In this document: in pieces, positions 44,911 to 52,248 of the stretch
Layout: the number at the start of each line of letters is the position of its first letter
Numbering within the stretch: the stretch's first letter is position 1
Assembly (NCBI RefSeq): GCF_024349685.1
Contig: NZ_AP025944.1
Span: 5,411,001-5,475,000, forward strand
Origin: Pseudomonas sp. LRP2-20
GTDB lineage: Bacteria > Pseudomonadota > Gammaproteobacteria > Pseudomonadales > Pseudomonadaceae
DNA length: 64,000 nucleotides
Direction of reading: 5' to 3'
Notes under the pieces: generated by a model
Told to the model about the DNA's origin: nothing
The model's input: only the letters and a program-made list of their open reading frames with translations
Databases searched by the model: none
Program-made: the position numbers and the translations under genes

Positions 44911-45621
44911 ATGCGCCAGCCGTTGATTGAACTGCGAGACCTGGTGTTCGCCTGGCCCGGCCAGGCGCCACTGCTGGATATCCCGGCATTCCGTCTGGAA
45001 GCCGGTGAAGCACTGTTCCTCAAAGGCCCCAGCGGCAGTGGCAAGACCACCCTGCTGGGCCTGCTCGGTGGGGTCAACCGGCCGGGCCAGGGGCGTATCC
45101 AACTGCTGGGGCAGGACCTCGCCCTGCTTGGCCAAGGCGCGCGAGACCGCTTCCGGGTCGACCACACCGGCTACATCTTCCAGCAGTTCAACTTGCTGCC
45201 GTTTCTTTCGGTGCGCGAGAACGTCGAGCTGCCGTGCCGCTTTTCACGCAGCCGCGCCGAACGTGCCAGTCAGCGCCACGGCAGCATCGACCAGGCCGCC
45301 AGCGAGCTGCTGGCGCACCTGGGCCTGGGGGACCCGGCGCTGCTCGCACGGCGTGCCGACAGCCTGTCGATCGGCCAGCAGCAGCGCGTCGCTGCCGCAC
45401 GCGCATTGATCGGCCAGCCCGAGCTGGTGATTGCCGACGAGCCGACCTCGGCGCTGGATGCCGACAGCCGCGAAGTCTTCATCCGCCTGCTGTTCGACGA
45501 ATGCCGTGCGGCCGGTTCCAGCCTGCTGTTCGTCAGCCATGACCAGAGCCTGGCGCCGCTGTTCGATCGGCACCTGTCCCTGGCTGAACTCAACCGCGCC
45601 GCCAAGCCCCGGGAGGCCTGA
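44911..45621 (+). CDS. ABC transporter ATP-binding protein (MacB/LolD-like) of the zinc operon
   Basis: A 236-residue ATPase: Walker A GPSGSGKTTLLG near residue 40, Q-loop FQQFNLLP, signature LSIGQQQRVAAAR (LSIGQ in place of LSGGQ), Walker B LVIADEPTSALD and H-loop LLFVSHD. It is of the MacB/LolD type that partners with FtsX-like permeases. It starts one base after zrgA; its TGA shares a base with the permease ATG. Confidence 0.92.
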   Translation: MRQPLIELRDLVFAWPGQAPLLDIPAFRLEAGEALFLKGPSGSGKTTLLGLLGGVNRPGQGRIQLLGQDLALLGQGARDRFRVDHTGYIFQQFNLLPFLSVRENVELPCRFSRSRAERASQRHGSIDQAASELLAHLGLGDPALLARRADSLSIGQQQRVAAARALIGQPELVIADEPTSALDADSREVFIRLLFDECRAAGSSLLFVSHDQSLAPLFDRHLSLAELNRAAKPREA

Positions 45622-46886
45622 TGTACCTGCTTCGCCTTGCCCTGGCCAGCCTGGCCAACCGCCGTTTCACCGCCTTTCTCACGGCCTTCGCCATCGCCCT
45701 GTCGGTGTGCCTGCTGCTGGCCGTCGAACGCGTGCGCACCGAAGCGCGCGCCAGCTTCGCCAGTACCATCAGCGGTACCGACCTGATCGTCGGCGCCCGC
45801 TCGGGCTCGGTGAACCTGCTGCTGTACTCGGTCTTTCGCATTGGCAACGCCACCAACAACATCCGCTGGGACAGCTTCCAGCACTATGCCCAGGACCCAA
45901 GGGTCAAGTGGGCGATCCCGATATCGCTGGGTGACTCGCATCGTGGCTACCGGGTGATGGGGACCACCACCGACTACTTCAGCCATTACCAGTACGGCCG
46001 CAAACAGCATCTGGAGCTGAGCCAGGGCCGTGAATTCGCCAGTGACCCGTTCGAAGTGGTGCTCGGTGCCGAAGTGGCCGACGCTCTGCACTACAAGCTG
46101 GGCGACAAGCTGGTCCTGGCGCACGGTGTCGCCGCGATCAGCCTGGTCAAGCATGACGACAAGCCGTTCACCGTGGTCGGCGTGCTCAAGCGCACCGGCA
46201 CGCCGGTCGACCGCACCCTGCACATCAGCCTCGGCGGCATGGAGGCCATTCACATCGACTGGCACAACGGCGTGCCGGCCCGTGGTGCCGGGCGCATCAG
46301 CGCCGAGCAGGCGCGGACCATGGACCTGCAGCCGGCAGCGATCACCGCGTTCATGCTTGGCCTGAACAACAAGATCGCCACCTTCAGCCTGCAGCGCGAG
46401 ATCAACGAGTACCGCAGCGAGCCGTTGCTGGCGATCCTGCCTGGGGTTGCCCTGCAGGAACTGTGGAGCCTGATGGGCACCGCCGAACAGGCGTTGTTCG
46501 TGGTGTCGTTGTTCGTGGTACTGACCGGCTTGATCGGCATGCTCACGGCGATCCTCACCAGCCTCAACGAACGCCGCCGGGAGATGGCGATCCTGCGCTC
46601 GGTGGGCGCGCGGCCGTGGCATATCGCCGGGCTGCTGGTGCTCGAAGCGCTGGCGCTGGCGCTGACGGGCATCGCGGCGGGGCTTGGGTTGCTGTACGCG
46701 GGCATCGCCCTGGCCCAAGGCTACGTTCAGGCCAACTACGGTCTGTACCTGCCCCTGGCCTTGCCCAGCCCCCATGAATGGACGCTGCTTGCAATCATCC
46801 TTGGCGCGGCGCTGCTGATGGGCAGCGTGCCGGCCTGGCGCGCCTATCGGCAGTCGCTGGCCGACGGCCTGTCCATTCATCTCTGA
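45621..46886 (+). CDS. ABC transporter permease, FtsX/MacB type, of the zinc operon
   Basis: A 421-residue inner-membrane protein. One N-terminal membrane helix (FTAFLTAFAIALSVCLLLAV) is followed by a large periplasmic MacB_PCD-like domain (residues about 40-270) and three C-terminal helices (ALFVVSLFVVLTGLIGMLTA onwards) of the FtsX family. It couples mechanical work to an exported partner rather than forming a classical importer; the substrate is unproven. It overlaps the ATPase gene by one base. Confidence 0.9.
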   Translation: MYLLRLALASLANRRFTAFLTAFAIALSVCLLLAVERVRTEARASFASTISGTDLIVGARSGSVNLLLYSVFRIGNATNNIRWDSFQHYAQDPRVKWAIPISLGDSHRGYRVMGTTTDYFSHYQYGRKQHLELSQGREFASDPFEVVLGAEVADALHYKLGDKLVLAHGVAAISLVKHDDKPFTVVGVLKRTGTPVDRTLHISLGGMEAIHIDWHNGVPARGAGRISAEQARTMDLQPAAITAFMLGLNNKIATFSLQREINEYRSEPLLAILPGVALQELWSLMGTAEQALFVVSLFVVLTGLIGMLTAILTSLNERRREMAILRSVGARPWHIAGLLVLEALALALTGIAAGLGLLYAGIALAQGYVQANYGLYLPLALPSPHEWTLLAIILGAALLMGSVPAWRAYRQSLADGLSIHL

Positions 46887-46896
46887 GAGCTTTGCA

Positions 46897-47514
46897 ATGA
46901 TCCGAGACCTCACCGCCATTTTCGCGGGCAAGCCCGCTCCCACAAGGAGCACGTCGAACCCTGTGGGAGCGGGCTCGCCCGCGAAAGGGCCGGGACAGGC
47001 AGCCCAACTTTTGCTGGTAGTGCTGCTCTCGCTGGCACTACCAGCCTGGGCCTCGGAGCCCCGCGAGCTGGACTGGCCTGCACTCATCCCCGAAGGCGCG
47101 CCGGTCATCCCGCCACAACTGGCGCCGCTGCACGACATGTCGCAGCTGAGCAATGCGCTGTCGGCCGAGTCGGCCCCTCCGGCACGCCAGCAGGCGCCCG
47201 ATGCCCCGGTGGTGAAAAGCCTGGACGGCCAGCAGGTCAAGATACCGGGCTATATCGTGCCGCTGGAGGTAAGTGAAGAAGGCCGTACCACGGAGTTTCT
47301 GCTGGTGCCGTATTACGGCGCCTGCATCCATGTGCCCCCTCCGCCGTCGAACCAGATCGTGCATATCTTCAGTGAAATGGGTGTGCGCGTGGAGGACCTC
47401 TACCAGCCCTACTGGATCGAGGGAAAGATGCAGGTTAGAGCCTCCAGCAGCGAGTTGGCCGACGCCGGATACCAGATGGAAGCAGAGAAAATATACGCTT
47501 ATGTTCTCAAGTGA
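46897..47514 (+). CDS. DUF3299 protein with REP-encoded N-terminal extension
   Basis: A 205-residue protein. The secretion signal LLLVVLLSLALPAWA starts only near residue 38, because a REP pair occupies codons about 8-35 (reading FAGKPAPT ... VGAGSPAKGPG). The DUF3299 core follows, with LDGQQVKIPGYIVPLEVSEE and LVPYYGACIHVPPPPSNQIV. The function of the family is unknown; it is the fourth gene of the Zur operon. The ATG at 46897 is ten bases after the permease stop and has a gagag site; an internal non-ATG start nearer the signal peptide is also possible. Confidence 0.82.
   Translation: MIRDLTAIFAGKPAPTRSTSNPVGAGSPAKGPGQAAQLLLVVLLSLALPAWASEPRELDWPALIPEGAPVIPPQLAPLHDMSQLSNALSAESAPPARQQAPDAPVVKSLDGQQVKIPGYIVPLEVSEEGRTTEFLLVPYYGACIHVPPPPSNQIVHIFSEMGVRVEDLYQPYWIEGKMQVRASSSELADAGYQMEAEKIYAYVLK
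46919..46990. repeat. REP pair inside the DUF3299 coding region
   Basis: Facing REP units (GCGGGCAAGCCCGC and its partner gcgggctcgCCCGC) lying between the annotated ATG and the signal-peptide codons, in frame. Confidence 0.85.
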
Positions 47515-47544
47515 GAACTGTTTCGAATTCATGACGACGCTTCT

Positions 47545-47558
47545 TTGAGCTGGGTCAA
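47545..47558. promoter_or_regulatory. Anr/FNR-type box of oprG
   Basis: TTGAG-CTGG-GTCAA matches TTGAT-N4-ATCAA at eight of ten defined bases. Its centre is 41.5 bases before the position expected from the -10 box at 47581, the class II activator geometry. OprG is known to be Anr-dependent in P. aeruginosa. Confidence 0.7.
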
Positions 47559-47580
47559 ACTTTCGGTTCAGACGCATCCG

Positions 47581-47586
47581 TACCAT
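47581..47586 (+). promoter_or_regulatory. -10 box of oprG
   Basis: TACCAT at the exact spacing predicted from the Anr-type box, giving a start near 47593 and a 31-base leader. Confidence 0.6.
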
Positions 47587-47623
47587 TGGACTACTCGATT
47601 ACTCACGTCCTTTGGGAGCTTCC

Positions 47624-48307
47624 ATGAACAAGTCCTTGCTCGGTGCCTCGCTTGTGGCCCTTGCGCTCGCCGCCCCTGTTGCCCACGCCCACCAGGCGGG
47701 TGATGTCATCGTCCGCGCCGGTGCCATCACCACTGCCCCGAACGAAAACAGCGGCGACCTGAAATTCGACGGCAACAAGGTATCGGGCACCAAGGCGACC
47801 CTGGACAGCGACACCCAGCTGGGCCTGACCTTCGCCTACATGCTCACCGACCACGTCGGCCTGGAACTGCTGGCTGCGACGCCGTTCAAGCACAGCGTCG
47901 GCGTCAAAGGCCTCGGTGGCGGGCTGGACGGCAAGCTGGCCGACATCAAACAGCTGCCACCGACCCTGTCCGTGCAGTACTACCCGATGGAGCCGAACTC
48001 CAAGTTCCAGCCCTATGCCGGCGTCGGCATCAACTACACCCTGTTCTTCGACGAAGACCTGACCAGCGCGCGCAAGCAACAAGGCTTCAGCAACCTCAAG
48101 CTGCAGGATTCGGTGGGTATCGCCGGCCAGTTGGGCATGGACTACATGATCACCGACAACCTGCTGGTGAACGCCTCGGTCTGGTACGTCGACATCGATA
48201 CCAAGGCCAGCGTCAACGGCCCGACCGCACTGGGCTACAGCAAGACCAAGGTCGACGTCGATGTCGACCCGTGGGTGTACATGGTCGGCCTTGGCTACAA
48301 GTTCTGA
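47624..48307 (+). CDS. oprG: OmpW family outer-membrane protein OprG
   Basis: A 227-residue OmpW-type eight-stranded barrel. Signal MNKSLLGASLVALALAAPVA is followed by HQAGDVIVRAGAITTAPNEN, and the protein ends VYMVGLGYKF with the terminal Phe of outer-membrane proteins. OmpW proteins form a hydrophobic lateral channel for small nonpolar solutes. The gene follows the zinc operon and ends 13 bases inside the convergent MFS gene. An Anr-type promoter lies upstream. Confidence 0.93.
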   Translation: MNKSLLGASLVALALAAPVAHAHQAGDVIVRAGAITTAPNENSGDLKFDGNKVSGTKATLDSDTQLGLTFAYMLTDHVGLELLAATPFKHSVGVKGLGGGLDGKLADIKQLPPTLSVQYYPMEPNSKFQPYAGVGINYTLFFDEDLTSARKQQGFSNLKLQDSVGIAGQLGMDYMITDNLLVNASVWYVDIDTKASVNGPTALGYSKTKVDVDVDPWVYMVGLGYKF

Positions 48308-49488
48308 CCTGAACACGGCAGGGCGGCTTCGGTCGCCCTTGCTCGTTGCCCCCATGACCAACACCCAAGTGCCAGCGCACTGATCACCATGCCCAGCCCG
48401 CATACCGCAACCCACCCCCAGCGCGCATACACCCAACTGGCCAGCACGGCCCCCAGGCCGCTGCCGATCGAGTAGCAACACATGTAGGCGCCAATCAAAC
48501 GGCTGGCCATCGCGCCACGCCCCGCCAGCAACAGGCTCTGATTGGTGACATGCACCGCCTGCACGGCAAAATCCAGCATCAGCACGCCCAGCACGAACGC
48601 AGTCAGCGAGTGCCCGACCCAGGCTGTCGGTAACCATGACAGCGTCAACAAGGCCAGCGCCAGACCGGTGGTGCGCTCGCCCAGCCCTCGATCAGCCAGC
48701 CGACCGGCCCGCGACGCGGCCAGGGTGCCGGCGATACCCGCCAGGCCGAACAGGCCGATCTCGGTATGGCTGAGCGCCAGCGGTGGCGCACTCAAGGGCA
48801 GCACCATGGCACTCCACAGTACGCTGAACGCAGCGAAGATCAGCAGCCCGAACAACCCTCGTCGGCGCAGCAGGCTGTCGTGCCGGTACAACGTGAACAA
48901 AGCGCCGATCAATTGCCAGTAGCCAGGTCGTTGTGCGGGTAACTGGCTCTGGGGTAGCCAGCGCCAGAGCACCATAGCCATGAGCGTGAGCAGTGCCGCC
49001 GCCACGAAGTAGACACTGCGCCATCCCGCCAGGTCGGCGAGCGCCCCTGAGACCAGACGCGCCAGCAAGATACCCAGTACCACCCCGCTGGTGACCGTGC
49101 CCACCACTTGGCCCTGGCTGGCCGGAGTGGCGAGGGTTGCGGCGTGGGCGACCATCACCTGCACCATGACCGCCATCAGCCCGACCAGGGCCAGCGCTGC
49201 CAGCACAACCAGCCATTGCTGAGCCAGGCCAACACCGACCAAGGCCAGGGCGGCAACCAACAGCTGCACCAGCAGCATGCGCTTGCGCTCGATCAGATCG
49301 CCCAGGGGCACGATCAGGATCAACCCAAGGGCATAACCGGCCTGCGTCGCGCCAACCACCCAGCCGGTCTGCTGCTGTGCCACGCCCAGGTCGCGGGCCA
49401 TCGACTCGAGCAAAGGTTGAGCGAAATAGACCGTGGCCACGGCCATGGCGCAGGTGGCGGCAAGCAGCAGGGTTATCCAGCGATTCAT
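48295..49488 (-). CDS. MFS transporter (DHA-type efflux)
   Basis: A 397-residue, twelve-segment major facilitator beginning MNRWITLLLAATCAMAVATV, with the loop 2-3 motif GDLIERKRMLL and the motif GTVTSGVVLGILLARLVSG in helix 5 typical of drug:proton antiporters. The substrate is unknown. It is divergent from an HxlR regulator, with two operator-like palindromes between, so it is probably repressed by it. The start at 49488 is chosen over a 14-codon upstream extension. Confidence 0.88.
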   Translation of the reverse strand: MNRWITLLLAATCAMAVATVYFAQPLLESMARDLGVAQQQTGWVVGATQAGYALGLILIVPLGDLIERKRMLLVQLLVAALALVGVGLAQQWLVVLAALALVGLMAVMVQVMVAHAATLATPASQGQVVGTVTSGVVLGILLARLVSGALADLAGWRSVYFVAAALLTLMAMVLWRWLPQSQLPAQRPGYWQLIGALFTLYRHDSLLRRRGLFGLLIFAAFSVLWSAMVLPLSAPPLALSHTEIGLFGLAGIAGTLAASRAGRLADRGLGERTTGLALALLTLSWLPTAWVGHSLTAFVLGVLMLDFAVQAVHVTNQSLLLAGRGAMASRLIGAYMCCYSIGSGLGAVLASWVYARWGWVAVCGLGMVISALALGCWSWGQRARATEAALPCSGQNL

Positions 49489-49509
49489 CGGGCTGACTCC
49501 TTCGCGCCT

Positions 49510-49526
49510 GGTTTCAATTTGAAACC
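49510..49526. promoter_or_regulatory. Palindromic operator 1 (HxlR candidate)
   Basis: Perfect 17-base palindrome GGTTTCAA-T-TTGAAACC, 21 bases upstream of the MFS start. Confidence 0.65.
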
Positions 49527-49550
49527 ACATGATGGATATTTAGCAAATGT

Positions 49551-49567
49551 GGTTTTAATCTGCAACC
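49551..49567. promoter_or_regulatory. Palindromic operator 2 (HxlR candidate)
   Basis: GGTTTTAATCTGCAACC, an imperfect version of operator 1 with the same outer GGTTT/AACC halves, 41 bases apart start to start and 24 bases before the regulator ATG. Confidence 0.55.
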
Positions 49568-49591
49568 AGATGAACCACGCAGGTGCTGCCA

Positions 49592-50035
49592 ATGCTCGAT
49601 GAAGTGAACGCTCAATGCCCCATAGCCCGGGCGCTGGAAGTACTGGGTGACCGTTGGGCGCTGATGATCCTGCGCGATGCCTTTGATGGCTTGCGCCGTT
49701 TCAGCGAGTTCCAGAAGAACCTGGGGCTGGCGAAGAACATTCTGGCGTCGCGGCTGAAGTTGCTGGTGGAGAGTGGCTTGCTGGCGTTGCAGCCGGCGTC
49801 GGATGGCAGTGCCTACAAGGAATATGTGCTGACCGAAAAAGGGCGCTCGGTATTTCCGATCGTGGTTGGGTTGCGCCAGTGGGGGGAGCGGTTTTTGTTC
49901 GAGGCGGGGGAAGCGCGGTCGGAGTTGGTGGACAGCGCCAAGGGGCGGCCAGTCGGGATTCTGCAGGTGCGGGCCGAGGATGGCCGGCTGCTGGCGGCGG
50001 AGGATTGCCTGCGCAAGGTTGTGCGGCATACGTGA
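49592..50035 (+). CDS. HxlR family transcriptional regulator
   Basis: A 147-residue winged-helix regulator. CPIARALEVLGDRWALMILR is the diagnostic HxlR N-terminus with its Cys, followed by FSEFQKNLGLAKNILASRLK (recognition region) and EYVLTEKGRSVFPIVVGLRQ. HxlR proteins respond to aldehydes, quinones or other electrophiles through the Cys in some members. It is divergent from the MFS gene, which is its likely target. Confidence 0.9.
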   Translation: MLDEVNAQCPIARALEVLGDRWALMILRDAFDGLRRFSEFQKNLGLAKNILASRLKLLVESGLLALQPASDGSAYKEYVLTEKGRSVFPIVVGLRQWGERFLFEAGEARSELVDSAKGRPVGILQVRAEDGRLLAAEDCLRKVVRHT

Positions 50036-50039
50036 ACCC

Positions 50040-50154
50040 TGTGGGAGCCGCGCTTGCCGGCGATGGGCCGCAAAGCGGCCCCGGCAATTTATGCAACAAG
50101 CTTGAAATCGTGGGGCCGCTTCGCGGCCCTTCGCCGGCAAGCGCGGCTCCCACA
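50040..50154. repeat. Long REPIN of the second type, copy 2 (inverted)
   Basis: Same element as at 34741-34862, but its internal spacer (ggcaatttatgcaacaagcttgaaatcgtgg) is the reverse complement, so the copy is in the opposite orientation. Confidence 0.85.
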
Positions 50155-50178
50155 AGTACAGCGCACGCCCCAGCTATC

Positions 50179-51111
50179 TCAAGCCTTGCCGAGCAGCTTG
50201 GCCAAACCCTCGACCATCGGGGTCGGCTGCGGGAAGTCGAAACGCGCCAGCAACCGCTGGTTATCCGCCCGGGAATGGCGAATGTCACCCGAGCGCACCT
50301 GCCCGTAGCTGATTGCCGGCAAGCTGCCCACCACCTGCTCCAGTGCCTTGAGCATCTGGTTCAGCGAAGTCGCCTGGTTCAGGCCGACGTTCACCGCGCC
50401 CTCTTCCACCTGCGGTTGCTCCAGTGCCTGCACCATCACCTGCACCAGGTCGCCGACGTAGAGGAAGTCGCGGGTCTGCTCGCCATCACCAAACACGGTG
50501 ATCGGCAAGCCTTGGGCCGCCCGCTCGCTGAAGATGCTGATCACCCCGGAGTACGGCGAGGAAGGGTCCTGGCGTGGGCCGAAGATGTTGAAGAAGCGGA
50601 ATATCACCGGCTCCAGGCCATGCTGGCGGCGGTAGAAGTCCAGGTACTGCTCGCTGGCCAGCTTGTCCACCGCATAGGGCGTCAGCGGCGCCTTGGGCGT
50701 ATCCTCGGCAATCGACTCACCTTCACCGTTGTTGCCGTACACCGCTGCGCTCGATGCAAAGAGCACGCGGCGCACGCCATGCACGCGCATGGCCTCGGCC
50801 ACGTTGAGGGTACCGATGAAGTTGCTCTGGTGGGTCTTCACCGGGTCTTCGACCGACGCCTGCACCGACGCCACCGCAGCCAGGTGAACCACAGCACGGC
50901 AACCGGCGGCGGCGCGCTCAACCAGCTTGGCATCGGCGACATCGCCTTCGATCAGCTCGAGGTTTGGGTTGCCCAGTTGCAGGTTGTCGCGCTTGCCGGT
51001 GGAAAGGTCGTCGAGAATACGTACCGCATAGCCCTTGGCCAGCAACGCATCGCACAGGTGGGAGCCGATAAAGCCGGCGCCGCCGGTGATCAGGATGGGG
51101 GCATCAGCCAT
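50179..51111 (-). CDS. NAD-dependent epimerase/dehydratase (GalE/WbpP-like)
   Basis: A 310-residue extended short-chain dehydrogenase. The NAD loop is GGAGFIGSH near the N-terminus, the Ser is in FASSAAVYG, and the catalytic YAVDK lies at about residues 148-152. FGPRQDPSSPYSGVISIF and DFLYVGDLV are typical of UDP-hexose 4-epimerases. It probably acts on a nucleotide sugar for surface polysaccharide. It overlaps the upstream RmlD-like gene by eight bases. Matches PA4068 by position in the syntenic block (memory). Confidence 0.88.
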   Translation of the reverse strand: MADAPILITGGAGFIGSHLCDALLAKGYAVRILDDLSTGKRDNLQLGNPNLELIEGDVADAKLVERAAAGCRAVVHLAAVASVQASVEDPVKTHQSNFIGTLNVAEAMRVHGVRRVLFASSAAVYGNNGEGESIAEDTPKAPLTPYAVDKLASEQYLDFYRRQHGLEPVIFRFFNIFGPRQDPSSPYSGVISIFSERAAQGLPITVFGDGEQTRDFLYVGDLVQVMVQALEQPQVEEGAVNVGLNQATSLNQMLKALEQVVGSLPAISYGQVRSGDIRHSRADNQRLLARFDFPQPTPMVEGLAKLLGKA

Positions 51112-51988
51112 GGCGGTAGAATCGATCCAGTAGAGGTGGCAAGCCCGCGCGCCAGGCACGCGGCTTGATACCGAAAGTGTGAAGAATTTTCTTGCAGGCC
51201 AGTACCGCGTGCTGCGGCTCCTCGCTGGCATCCGGCCGCGCAGCATGGGCCTGAGGGGTCGGCGCCTGCACGGCCAGCTGACGGTACTGGCCGGCCTCGC
51301 TGAGAATCGCCTGGCCCAGCGCCAGCGGCGTGGTCGCCTCGTTGCCGGCGTAATGGTAGGTGCCCCACAGCGGCGCACTGCAATCAAGCTGCTTGAGCAC
51401 CGACAGGATCACCCGCGCGGCGTCATCGACCGGCGTCGGGTTGCCACGGCGGTCGTCGGCCAGCAGCAGCTCCTGGGGTTGCTCGGCACGGGTCAGGAAG
51501 CGGCCCAGGGCACCGTCGATGCTCTCGTCCAGCAACCAGCCGAAGCGCAGCAGCACATGCTGCGGGCATGCCGCGCGCACGCTTTGCTCGATACGCCACA
51601 GGGCCTGGCCACGCTGGCCCAGCGGTACCGGTTCGTCTTTTTCGCTGTAGGCCGTGGCCCGCGAACCGTCGAACACCCGGTAGCTGGAAGGCTGTACCAG
51701 GGTGATCTGGTGGTGCTGGCACAACTCGGCCAATCGCTCCACAGCACGCTCCTGCAGGGCCAGGCGCTGGTCGCTGACCGACTCGGCCTGGAACCAGTCG
51801 AAGTAGTAGGCCAGGTTGACCAAGGCATCGGGGCGATGATCATCAAGCAGCTGAGTGAGGCTGGCCGGGGCCCAGCCGTTCTCCGGCGGGCGCGGTGCCA
51901 GGAATGCGATGTCCTCCTCGGCCCCGAGACGAATCAGCGCTTGCCCGAGGGCATTGCCACCACCCAACAGCATCAGGCGCATACGCAT
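51104..51988 (-). CDS. RmlD-like sugar-nucleotide reductase family protein
   Basis: A 294-residue atypical SDR: Rossmann start MRMRLMLLGGGNALGQALIR (GGGNALG loop), then LVNLAYYFDWFQAESVSDQR and VQPSSYRVFDGSRATAYSEK, which parallels the dTDP-4-dehydrorhamnose reductase block, but without a clear YxxxK dyad at the usual site. It may be non-catalytic or act on an unusual substrate. It overlaps the epimerase gene by eight bases; the pair is likely one operon. Confidence 0.75.
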   Translation of the reverse strand: MRMRLMLLGGGNALGQALIRLGAEEDIAFLAPRPPENGWAPASLTQLLDDHRPDALVNLAYYFDWFQAESVSDQRLALQERAVERLAELCQHHQITLVQPSSYRVFDGSRATAYSEKDEPVPLGQRGQALWRIEQSVRAACPQHVLLRFGWLLDESIDGALGRFLTRAEQPQELLLADDRRGNPTPVDDAARVILSVLKQLDCSAPLWGTYHYAGNEATTPLALGQAILSEAGQYRQLAVQAPTPQAHAARPDASEEPQHAVLACKKILHTFGIKPRAWRAGLPPLLDRFYRHG

Positions 51989-52199
51989 AGAGTCAGCAGA
52001 TCCGAACAGGTTGATTGAGGGAGAGGGCCATTTTGCGGTTTCCTGGCCGGGAAGTCCAACACAGGGCCTGGCAACGCCCAAGGACGGTCAGGGCGTCGAA
52101 CTTCAGACGCTCAGCTCCACGTCGGAGGAAGTTTCCTACACCACCTCGAGAAACAGCTGATTTCCATCTGGCGACCTACCTCCATTGAATAGCCGACTT

Positions 52200-52218
52200 C
52201 CCCACTTGCCAAGTGGGG
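52200..52218. promoter_or_regulatory. Perfect palindrome upstream of the oxygenase cassette
   Basis: CCCCACTTG-C-CAAGTGGGG, 19 bases, ending 30 bases before the oxygenase ATG. It could be an operator or a leader hairpin; no T run follows, so it is not an intrinsic terminator. Confidence 0.55.
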
Positions 52219-52248
52219 GCTCATAAGAACAACTACAAGGAACGTTCA

